DNA of 18,353 nucleotides, taken from the NCBI GenBank assembly GCA_023435335.1, contig JAEYRU010000001.1, positions 1-18,353 on the forward strand, written 5' to 3'. Below, piece by piece: positions 6,729 through 14,093 of this stretch (position 1 is the stretch's first letter; each line of letters begins with the position of its first letter). The notes below the pieces were generated by a model. It saw nothing but the letters and a program-made list of their open reading frames with translations, ran no database searches and was not told the origin of the DNA. The DNA comes from Pseudomonadota bacterium (lineage in GTDB: Bacteria > Pseudomonadota > Alphaproteobacteria > Rhizobiales > Rhizobiaceae). Both the position numbers and the translations under genes were made by a program.

Positions 6729-8294
6729 TCAGGCGGACCTGCGCCGTCGCGTCAAGCCGAGGAGCTCGGTCCGGTCGACCGCGCCGGTGGCGACAACGAT
6801 CGCAAAATACGACGCCGCCGCGACAGCTATCACAGCGAGCAGGCTGCCTAGGCGCACCATCGAGCTGCCGTGGCCTATCCAGTCGTCGAGCAGGCCGACG
6901 AGGCCCCAGACGAGCAGACCCATAACCGCGCTCGCCAGGACGATCATGACGATCCGGCGCAAGGTGAGCGGAGACGGGCGGAAATCGTTGCGCCGCCAGA
7001 GCGTGCCGGCGAGAAGGGCGAAATTGACCCAGCCGGACAGGGAGGTCGCCACGGCGATGGCCACGTGCCCGTAGAGAGGGAAAAACAGCAGGCTTACACC
7101 GATATTGACGGCGACGGCGACGACCGAAAACCACATCGGCGTCTTCATGTCCTCGCGCGCGAAAAACGCGGGAGAGAACACCTTGATCAGCACGAAGGCG
7201 GGCAGGCCCGCCGAGAACGCCGCCAGGGCGTAGGCGGTCATCTGCGTATCGAAGGCAGAGAACTGGCCGCGCTCGTAGAGGAGGGCGACGATCGGCCCAG
7301 GCACCAGCATCAGGCCGACCGCCGCCGGGAGGGTCAGTCCTAGCGCGAATTCGAGCGAGCGGTTCTGCAGGTGCTGCGCATCCTTCAAGTCGCCTGCCTT
7401 AAGCGCGCGCGCCAGTTCAGGGAGAAGCACAACGCCGATGGCAATGCCGATGACGCCCAGCGGCAGCTGGCTGATGCGATCCGCGAAGTTGAGAAAGCTG
7501 ATCGCGCCGTCCTGCGCCGACGCGATCATCTGCCCGACCAGCAGGTTGATCTGGATGACGCCGCCGGTAAGGGCCGCCGGGCCCATGAGGAGCAGGAGGC
7601 GCCTGACACGCGGCGTCAGGCGGGGCCAACCCGGACGCAGCCCGAAACCTTGGCGGCGAACGCCCCAGATGAGCACCGAAAGCTGCACGAAGCCCGACGT
7701 GAAGACGGCCCAGGCCAGCCAGTAGCCTGTTTGTAGGGGCTCCAGGCCAAAGGCATAGGCGAGCATGAGCGCTGCGATCAGCATGACATTGAGCAGCACG
7801 GGGACAAGCGCGGCCAGGAAATAGTGTCGCATCGAATTCAGGATGCCGGACAACATCGCCACCAGCGACATGCAAAAAAGATACGGAAACATGATCCGCG
7901 TCATGTCGACCGTCAGCTGGAACTTGTCGGGATCTCCGACGAAGCCGGGCGCTATGATCGTTGCGACGAGCGCCGGCATGGTGAGCAGCGCCAGCCCCGA
8001 GAGCAGGAGGAGCACGGCGGTCAGCGCTGATAGCACATCCTCGGCGAAGCGGCGCGCCGACGCGACTCCGCCGCCCTCCAGCTCCCTGGCGAATAGCGGG
8101 ATGAAGGCCGTGTTGAAGGCGCCTTCCGCGAAGAGCCTGCGAAACAGGTTGGGAAAGCGCAGCGCTGCGTAGAATGCGTCCGTGACCGGCCCCGCGCCCA
8201 GCAGGCCGGCGATCAGGGCCTCGCGCAGGAATCCCAGGACGCGGCTTGCCATGGTGGCGCTGCCCACGCTGGCGAATTTTCGAACGAGGCTCAT
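6729..8294 (-). CDS. murJ: Lipid II flippase MurJ (MviN)
   Basis: MurJ moves the peptidoglycan precursor lipid II across the inner membrane. The 521-residue product is hydrophobic throughout, as expected for about 14 membrane helices of the MOP exporter superfamily. The N-terminus matches the family closely: functionally important Arg18, Arg24, Asp39 (TDAF) and Arg52 fall at the same numbers as in E. coli MurJ, followed by RLFAEGAFNTAFIPLF. It begins 39 bases after the glnD stop, and the two are probably cotranscribed; this pairing is conserved in related bacteria. It should be an essential cell-wall gene. The older name mviN also appears in annotations. Confidence 0.97.
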   Translation of the reverse strand: MSLVRKFASVGSATMASRVLGFLREALIAGLLGAGPVTDAFYAALRFPNLFRRLFAEGAFNTAFIPLFARELEGGGVASARRFAEDVLSALTAVLLLLSGLALLTMPALVATIIAPGFVGDPDKFQLTVDMTRIMFPYLFCMSLVAMLSGILNSMRHYFLAALVPVLLNVMLIAALMLAYAFGLEPLQTGYWLAWAVFTSGFVQLSVLIWGVRRQGFGLRPGWPRLTPRVRRLLLLMGPAALTGGVIQINLLVGQMIASAQDGAISFLNFADRISQLPLGVIGIAIGVVLLPELARALKAGDLKDAQHLQNRSLEFALGLTLPAAVGLMLVPGPIVALLYERGQFSAFDTQMTAYALAAFSAGLPAFVLIKVFSPAFFAREDMKTPMWFSVVAVAVNIGVSLLFFPLYGHVAIAVATSLSGWVNFALLAGTLWRRNDFRPSPLTLRRIVMIVLASAVMGLLVWGLVGLLDDWIGHGSSMVRLGSLLAVIAVAAASYFAIVVATGAVDRTELLGLTRRRRSA

Positions 8295-8333
8295 ACGGTC
8301 AGGCAGCCCGGAACTGGTTCGTCATCTACACGC

Positions 8334-11156
8334 CTATTCCGCCGCTGTCTTTTCGCGGCTCGCCGCTTTGGCGGCCGCGGTCGCCGTAGGCGTTTCTCCG
8401 GCAAGTATCGCGACGAGTTTCTCCCTGATTGCCGCCATGCGGGCCGGGTTCTCGATCTTGTGGCCGGTGAGGTCGGTTACGTAGAACGTGTCGATCACCT
8501 TCTCGCCGAAGGTCGTGATGTGGGCCGAGGCGATGTCCAGCGACAGATCCGAAATCGCGCCGGTGATCTCAGACAGGAGTCCGGTGCGATCGAGCCCCTC
8601 GACCTCGATGACCGAGAACCGGTTGGACAGGGCGTTGCGGACCTCCGCATGCGGCTCGAGCCGGAAGGCCTTGGTGCCGCGTCGCTGCTGGCGCACCCGC
8701 TGCTGGATGATCTGCGGCAGCCAGCTCTTGCCCGACAGCACATCCTCGATCAGCTTGCCTACCCTCTCGCCGCGCCGCTGCTCGTCGTCGTCGCGGGCGA
8801 ATTCGCGGCTGATGAGGATGGTGTCCAGCGCGCGTCCGTCGGAGGTGGTGAAGATCTGGGCGTCGACGATGTTGGCGCCGGCCGCGGCGCAGGCGCCTGC
8901 AATGACCGACAGCAGGCGCGGATGGTCCGGCGCGAGCACGGTGATCTCGGTCACTGCCTCGAACTCGAGTGGGCGGATCATGGTCGCGAGTTGCCTGTTG
9001 GCCTGGTCAGCTTCACGGATGAAGGCGGCGTGGCGGAGCTGATCCCCCTCGTCAACCGTGAGAAGGTAGTTTTCGTAATGCAGCCTGACGTAACGGTTGC
9101 GGTCGCGCTCCGGCCAATCGGCGAGCGCGTCTGCGAGGCGTCGCCTCGCCTCTTCGGCGCGCTTGCCGCGTGAGACCTCGGAGAACCCGCCGGTCAGCAG
9201 GAGCTCGGTCTCGTAGTACAGCGTACGCAGCAACTGCCCCTTCCAGCCGTTCCAGACGCCTGGGCCGACGCCGCGAATGTCGCAGACCGTGAGCACGAGC
9301 AGCAGCTTCAGCCGCTCCACCGACTGCACGACATCGGCGAAGTCCTCGATCGTCTTGCGGTCATTGAGGTCGCGCGTCTGAGCGGTCATGGACATCAGCA
9401 GGTGATGCTCCACCAGCCAGGAAACAGTCTCCGTATCTTCGTCGCTCAGACCCATGTGCGGACAAATTCGCCGCGCGATCCTTGCGCCGACTTCCGAATG
9501 GTCGTCGGGCCGGCCCTTGGCGATGTCGTGCAGAAGCATGGCGACGTAGAGCACCTCGCGGCGCTTCTTCAGGCTCGGCATGAGCGAATGCGCCAGCGGA
9601 TGAGTTTTCTTCGCGTCGCCGCGCTCGATCTCGGCCAGCACGCCGATGCAGCGCAGCAGATGCTCGTCCACCGTGTAGTGGTGGTACATGTTGAACTGCA
9701 TCATCGCCACGATCTTGTTGAACTCGGGGATGAGCTTTCCCAGTACGCCCGCCTCGTTCATGCGGCGCAGATTGAGTTCCGGGTTCCTGTCCGAAGTCAG
9801 CAAGTCCATGAACAGCCGGTTGGCCTCGCGGTCACGGCGCAGGTCTCGGTCGACCAGTTTGAGCGAGCGAGTGACGAGCTGCATCGCGTCCGGGTGGTAT
9901 TCCAGCCCATGACGGTCAGCGAACCAGAAGAGCCGCAGCAGGTTTACCGGGTCCCGCTCGAACACCTGCGGGTCGGCGATGGTTATGCGGTGGTTGTCGA
10001 TCAGGAAGTCACTGGTGCCGGCAAGCTTGCGGCGCCGGCGGGAGAAGGTCTGGAAGAGCCGGTTGAAGCCGGGCACCTGCTTGGCCTGCTCATCCTCGAG
10101 CTTGGCGCAGAAGATGCGCGTGAGGTCGCCGACGCTCTTGGCCATGAGGAAGTAGTGCTTCATGAACCGCTCGACCGCTGACAGGCCTGGGTGGCTGGTG
10201 TAGCCCAGCCGTTCCGCAATGTCCTGCTGGATGTCGAAATGCAGCCGCTCCTCCGCCTTGCCGGCAAGGAAATGCATGTGGCAGCGCACGGCCCATAGGA
10301 AATCCTCCGCCTTCCGGAACTGCAGGTATTCCTTGCGGGTGAAGACGCCCCGGTCGACCAGTTCGTCGCCGGTGCGCACGCGGTAGAAGTACTTGCCGAT
10401 CCAGAACAGCGTGTGCAGATCGCGCAGCCCACCCTTGCCGTCCTTGACGTTGGGCTCGACGAGGTAGCGGCTTTCGCCTCCCTTCGCATGGCGGTCGTCA
10501 CGCTCGGCGAGCTTGGCCTGAACGAATTCCGGGCCCGTGCTGCGCACCACTTCGTGGTCGAAGCGCGCGACCAGCTCCGCCGCGAGCTTCTCATCGCCCC
10601 ATATGAAGCGAGCCTCGAGAATGGAGGTGCGGATCGTCATGTCGGTGCGCGACAGGCGGATGCAATCGTCGATGTTGCGGGTGGCGTGGCCGACCTTCAG
10701 GCCCAGATCCCACAGGACATAGAGGATGTATTCGACGATCTGCTCGCCCCAGGGCGTCTGCTTGTAGGGGAGCACGAAGAGCAGGTCGATGTCCGAACCA
10801 GGCGCCAGCGTGCCGCGGCCATAGCCGCCGACGGCCACGACCGCCATGCGCTCGCCGAGCGTCGGGTTCTTCGACCGGTACACATGCACGGCCGCGAAAT
10901 CGTAGAGGGCGGCGATGATCTCGTCCATCAGGTGCGACAGGCGCGCCGCGCAGGCCGTGCCGCCGCCGTCCTCGGCCAGCAGGGTCTCGGCGGCCCTGCG
11001 CCCCGCATCAAGGCGTTCGCGCACCAGCAAAAGCGCTTTCTTCCTGATCTCGGGGGACGAGCCGTCTCCGGCGTTCTCCGCGGTCAGGGCCGTCAGGTCG
11101 CGGCGCAACGCCTCGCCGTCGATGATCTCGTTCAGCTTGAGAGGAATCTTTGCCAT
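8334..11156 (-). CDS. glnD: Bifunctional uridylyltransferase/uridylyl-removing enzyme GlnD (PII modifier)
   Basis: GlnD senses glutamine and adds UMP to, or removes it from, PII signal proteins (GlnB/GlnK), setting nitrogen metabolism and assimilation. The 940-residue protein has the full domain set: a nucleotidyltransferase domain with GGYGRGTLAPGSDID (residues 110-124, metal-binding Asp122 and Asp124), a PII-uridylyltransferase helical region, an HD hydrolase domain (His499; HD pair His543-Asp544 in LLHDIAKGRPDDHSE), and two C-terminal ACT domains (about 736-805 and 847-920) for glutamine sensing. ATG 11156 starts the expected MAKIPLKLNEIIDGEALRRDL; an in-frame TTG at 11228 would add 24 unlikely residues. 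No strong ribosome binding site is seen. It follows the GGDEF/EAL gene by 117 bases and leads into murJ. Confidence 0.97.
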   Translation of the reverse strand: MAKIPLKLNEIIDGEALRRDLTALTAENAGDGSSPEIRKKALLLVRERLDAGRRAAETLLAEDGGGTACAARLSHLMDEIIAALYDFAAVHVYRSKNPTLGERMAVVAVGGYGRGTLAPGSDIDLLFVLPYKQTPWGEQIVEYILYVLWDLGLKVGHATRNIDDCIRLSRTDMTIRTSILEARFIWGDEKLAAELVARFDHEVVRSTGPEFVQAKLAERDDRHAKGGESRYLVEPNVKDGKGGLRDLHTLFWIGKYFYRVRTGDELVDRGVFTRKEYLQFRKAEDFLWAVRCHMHFLAGKAEERLHFDIQQDIAERLGYTSHPGLSAVERFMKHYFLMAKSVGDLTRIFCAKLEDEQAKQVPGFNRLFQTFSRRRRKLAGTSDFLIDNHRITIADPQVFERDPVNLLRLFWFADRHGLEYHPDAMQLVTRSLKLVDRDLRRDREANRLFMDLLTSDRNPELNLRRMNEAGVLGKLIPEFNKIVAMMQFNMYHHYTVDEHLLRCIGVLAEIERGDAKKTHPLAHSLMPSLKKRREVLYVAMLLHDIAKGRPDDHSEVGARIARRICPHMGLSDEDTETVSWLVEHHLLMSMTAQTRDLNDRKTIEDFADVVQSVERLKLLLVLTVCDIRGVGPGVWNGWKGQLLRTLYYETELLLTGGFSEVSRGKRAEEARRRLADALADWPERDRNRYVRLHYENYLLTVDEGDQLRHAAFIREADQANRQLATMIRPLEFEAVTEITVLAPDHPRLLSVIAGACAAAGANIVDAQIFTTSDGRALDTILISREFARDDDEQRRGERVGKLIEDVLSGKSWLPQIIQQRVRQQRRGTKAFRLEPHAEVRNALSNRFSVIEVEGLDRTGLLSEITGAISDLSLDIASAHITTFGEKVIDTFYVTDLTGHKIENPARMAAIREKLVAILAGETPTATAAAKAASREKTAAE

Positions 11157-11218
11157 TCTGAAGCGAATATCGGCCTGGAAGGCGTCTTTGTCTTGTCGCG
11201 CGCGTCTATAACGCGTTT

Positions 11219-11241
11219 CCGGCCTCAAGGATACAGGCCGG
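11219..11241 (-). repeat. Inverted repeat between the GGDEF/EAL gene and glnD
   Basis: CCGGCC (11219-11224) and GGCCGG (11236-11241) form a 6-bp all-GC stem with an 11-base loop. A 12-base perfect palindrome, CGCCGGCCGGCG, lies next to it at 11255-11266, directly after the stop of the GGDEF/EAL gene. On the minus strand no T run follows, so at most it is a weak or factor-dependent terminator. No clear glnD promoter is seen in this 117-base gap. Confidence 0.35.
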
Positions 11242-11273
11242 GTACTGGCTGGATCGCCGGCCGGCGCCGCCTG

Positions 11274-13985
11274 TCAGGAGGCAGCGCGCCAGCGGCGGGC
11301 GGGAACGAAGTCAGCCAGTTCCGCGGCGCTCATGGGGCGCGCGAAGGCATAGCCCTGCAGCGCGTGGCAGCCCAGCTTGCGCAATATGCGCGCGTGCTCC
11401 ATCGTCTCGACGCCTTCGGCGAGCACCTCTATGCCGAGCGACCGGCCGATATCGATGATGGACCCGACGAGCTGGCGCTGCACGGAGGAATGCACGATCG
11501 GCATGATGAGCTGTCGATCGATCTTGAGCCTGCGCGGCTTGAGCTTGATAAGGCTGACGATCGAGGCATAGCCTGTGCCGAAATCGTCGATCTCGATGTC
11601 GATCCCGAGATCCTTGATACGGTCGACGTTCCAGCTGATGAGTTCGTCGTGCTCGTCGAGGAAGATCGACTCCACCAGCTCGAAGGACACAGTATTCGGG
11701 CGGATATCGAGACTGCCGAGACTGGCCACGAGCTCCTCGTCCTGAAGGCGGCGGGCCGAGACGTTGACCGAGGCCTTGGGGATCGCAAGGCCGGCATCCT
11801 GCCATGCGCGCAGGTCGCGCAGCGTCTGCTCAAGTATCAGGCGGTCGATCGAAGCGACGACGTTCAGTTCCTCGGCAATCCTGATGAACGCATTTGGAGC
11901 AAGCAGGCCTTCCGTGGGATGGTTCCAGCGCGCCAGGGCCTCAACGCCGATAACCTCATGCGTCTCGGCCGAGAACTGCGGCTGGTAGTGTGGAACGAAC
12001 TGGTTGTTTTCCAGGCCCGAAAGGATTTCGTCGGCGATACGCTTGGTGGTTACGATTTCGGCCTGAAGCGCATCGTTGAAGAACTGGTGGCGGTTGCGGC
12101 CGCGATTCTTGGCCCGGTACAGCGCCATGTCGGCGTTTATCAGAAGGCGCTTCGGGTCGGCGATCGAATCCATGTCGGTCGCGATGCCGACCGAGACGCC
12201 GAAGCGGCATTCGTGGCCCTGGAACATGACAGGCTCGCGCATACGCTCGACAACCGTGTCTGCCAGCGTGGCGAGATGATCGCCGCGCAGGTCCGCGCTG
12301 GCCCGGTCGCGCCGGATCACGACGACGAACTCGTCGCCTCCGATCCTCGCGACGAAGTCGCTGTTTCCGACGACATCCTTGAGGAGGCGCGCGGCATGTA
12401 CGAGCATGGCGTCGCCAGCCGCGTGCCCCAGCGTGTCATTGATCTGCTTGAAGCGGTCGAGATCGATGTGGAGCAGTGCGGCGCGTTCGCCGGCCGCGAA
12501 CGACTCGGCGTGCTGCGCCAGCACTTCGTCCAGGTAGCGGCGGTTCGGGAGGCCGGTGAGCGAATCGTGCAGGGCGTTGTATTCGATGCGCTCCTTGGCC
12601 GCTTCCAGCTCGGCGTTGCGCGCCTCCGATAGCAGGTTGGCGTGGTGCAGATCCTGGTTGCGCGCAACGTCCGCCGACACATCCCAGTTGATGCCGATCA
12701 TGCGCGGCTTCTCGCCCGGCGCGTCGTAAAGCGATCCCAGCGACCGGATGTAGCGGACTTCACCGCCATCGAGCAGCAGCCTGTACTCGGAGATATAGGA
12801 GCGGCCCGCATCCAGCGCGGCGCGGAATTCGGCCGTGGCCCGCTGGACGTCGTCGGGGTGCACCCGCGCCTGCCAATGGGAGAAATCGCGGGGACCGCCG
12901 TCGGCCGGGTAGCCGAACAGTTCATTCGTGCGATCATCCCAGATCTCCGTCTCCTCCCCGAGCCGCATCTCCCATACGCCGACGCGCGAGGTCTCGAGCG
13001 CCAGCCGCAGCTTTCGCGAGAGGGCGTCGAGGTCCTTTTCGCGGGCGCGCAGCGCGCCGATATAGCGCTGCCGTTCGTCGATCAGCCGTCCGGTGAGGAA
13101 CATGGGGATGAGGATGAGCGTACCGGAAAGCGCAATGAACATGCGCCCCACCCTCAGTCGTTCGGTCGGCGCAACCCAGCCGCCCTCCGGCACGGCGGCG
13201 ATGCGCCAAGAGCCGAACGGCAACATCACGTCGAGAAGGACGGGCTCGGTCGCGAAGACGTCCGGTTCGCCGTAGAACCGCTCGCCCTCGGCGCCCAGCG
13301 CGTCGCGACCGGTGATCGCGACCTTAAGGTCGAGATCCTCCTCCAGCAGGCCGGCGTCGCGATACATGCGTTCCGCATCAATCACCACGGAGACCAGGCC
13401 CCAGAACGCGCGGCTCCCGTCGTCCCCATTGCGGAAGACAGGGAAGCGGCCGACAAAGCCGCGGCCGCCCTGCAGGAGGTCGACCGGTCCGGCGAGGATC
13501 AGCTTCTCGGTTTCGCGCGCCCGCATGGCGGCCGCCCGCTGGATCGGATTCTTGCTGTAGTCGAGGCCGATCACCGCCCGGTTCGGCCCCACGGGATGGA
13601 CCAGGGTCACCACGAGGTCGGGGGCGGCAGCTATGTTGATGATCGGCGAATTCTCATCGACCAGACCGCCCGCGAGCGCCGAGAACCGCTCCTGGGTCAT
13701 GTCGGGCTCCATCTCGACCATTGCCACCAGGCCGCGAACGAGCTGCAGGTTGCCGTTGATGTTGCCTTCGAGTTTGGCGCGGATGACGCTCGCACGGTCG
13801 AGTACTTCGCCACGCAACCGCTCGATCTGGACGCTTCGGTTAAGAGATTCGGCGAAGGCGCCGATGGCGAGGATCACCAGCATGGCGATCGCGACCGGAA
13901 TGTTGCTCGGCCGGAGGATCGTTCTGCTTAGATTTGCCCCGAAGGAAACCAGTTTCGCCAAAATGAGATACCGCAGTGAAGGCAC
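11274..13985 (-). CDS. Membrane CHASE-PAS-GGDEF-EAL cyclic-di-GMP enzyme
   Basis: This 903-residue inner-membrane signalling protein should make and/or break cyclic-di-GMP. Order: membrane helix (about 29-46), periplasmic CHASE-type sensor (about 50-275, with NRAVIGLD and GRGFVGRFPVF), second helix (281-300), PAS domain (about 325-440), short coiled-coil linker, GGDEF domain with intact GGDEF (549-553), EAL domain with intact EAL (682-684). The EAL side keeps its catalytic set: Gln670, Asn741, Glu772, DDFGTG (800-805), Lys821 and Glu857. The inhibitory I-site, normally RxxD, reads GNSD (540-543), so product inhibition is probably lost. The start is a GTG at 13985 with a GGGA 9 bases upstream; the start is uncertain. 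The gene lies between mutS and glnD. Confidence 0.93.
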   Translation of the reverse strand: MPSLRYLILAKLVSFGANLSRTILRPSNIPVAIAMLVILAIGAFAESLNRSVQIERLRGEVLDRASVIRAKLEGNINGNLQLVRGLVAMVEMEPDMTQERFSALAGGLVDENSPIINIAAAPDLVVTLVHPVGPNRAVIGLDYSKNPIQRAAAMRARETEKLILAGPVDLLQGGRGFVGRFPVFRNGDDGSRAFWGLVSVVIDAERMYRDAGLLEEDLDLKVAITGRDALGAEGERFYGEPDVFATEPVLLDVMLPFGSWRIAAVPEGGWVAPTERLRVGRMFIALSGTLILIPMFLTGRLIDERQRYIGALRAREKDLDALSRKLRLALETSRVGVWEMRLGEETEIWDDRTNELFGYPADGGPRDFSHWQARVHPDDVQRATAEFRAALDAGRSYISEYRLLLDGGEVRYIRSLGSLYDAPGEKPRMIGINWDVSADVARNQDLHHANLLSEARNAELEAAKERIEYNALHDSLTGLPNRRYLDEVLAQHAESFAAGERAALLHIDLDRFKQINDTLGHAAGDAMLVHAARLLKDVVGNSDFVARIGGDEFVVVIRRDRASADLRGDHLATLADTVVERMREPVMFQGHECRFGVSVGIATDMDSIADPKRLLINADMALYRAKNRGRNRHQFFNDALQAEIVTTKRIADEILSGLENNQFVPHYQPQFSAETHEVIGVEALARWNHPTEGLLAPNAFIRIAEELNVVASIDRLILEQTLRDLRAWQDAGLAIPKASVNVSARRLQDEELVASLGSLDIRPNTVSFELVESIFLDEHDELISWNVDRIKDLGIDIEIDDFGTGYASIVSLIKLKPRRLKIDRQLIMPIVHSSVQRQLVGSIIDIGRSLGIEVLAEGVETMEHARILRKLGCHALQGYAFARPMSAAELADFVPARRWRAAS

Positions 13986-14018
13986 AAGCAGGCATCCCGC
14001 GCCAATAGCAGCAAGAGC

Positions 14019-14047
14019 TTAACAGGGCTTTATTGCAACCTTCGCAA
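14019..14047 (-). promoter_or_regulatory. Possible promoter of the GGDEF/EAL gene
   Basis: On the minus strand TTGCGA (complement of 14042-14047) and TGTTAA (complement of 14019-14024) are separated by 17 bases, upstream of the GTG start at 13985. The boxes match the sigma-70 consensus only partly. If real, the gene is transcribed separately from mutS. Confidence 0.3.
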
Positions 14048-14074
14048 TGTGTCTCAGACTTTGAACTTTCGCGA

Positions 14075-14093
14075 GGCCGGCATTTCACCGGCC
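14075..14093 (-). terminator. GC hairpin across the mutS stop codon
   Basis: GGCCGG (14075-14080) and CCGGCC (14088-14093) pair with a 7-base loop that contains the mutS stop codon. The stem is all G-C. No T run follows on the minus strand, so it may be a factor-dependent terminator or an mRNA 3'-end stabiliser rather than an intrinsic terminator. Confidence 0.35.

Noticed and set aside
10413..12632. Long plus-strand open frame of 739 codons antisense to glnD and the GGDEF/EAL gene
   Set aside because: It is a by-product of high GC and codon bias on the opposite strand. It crosses two well-supported genes and the gap between them and has no recognisable domain.
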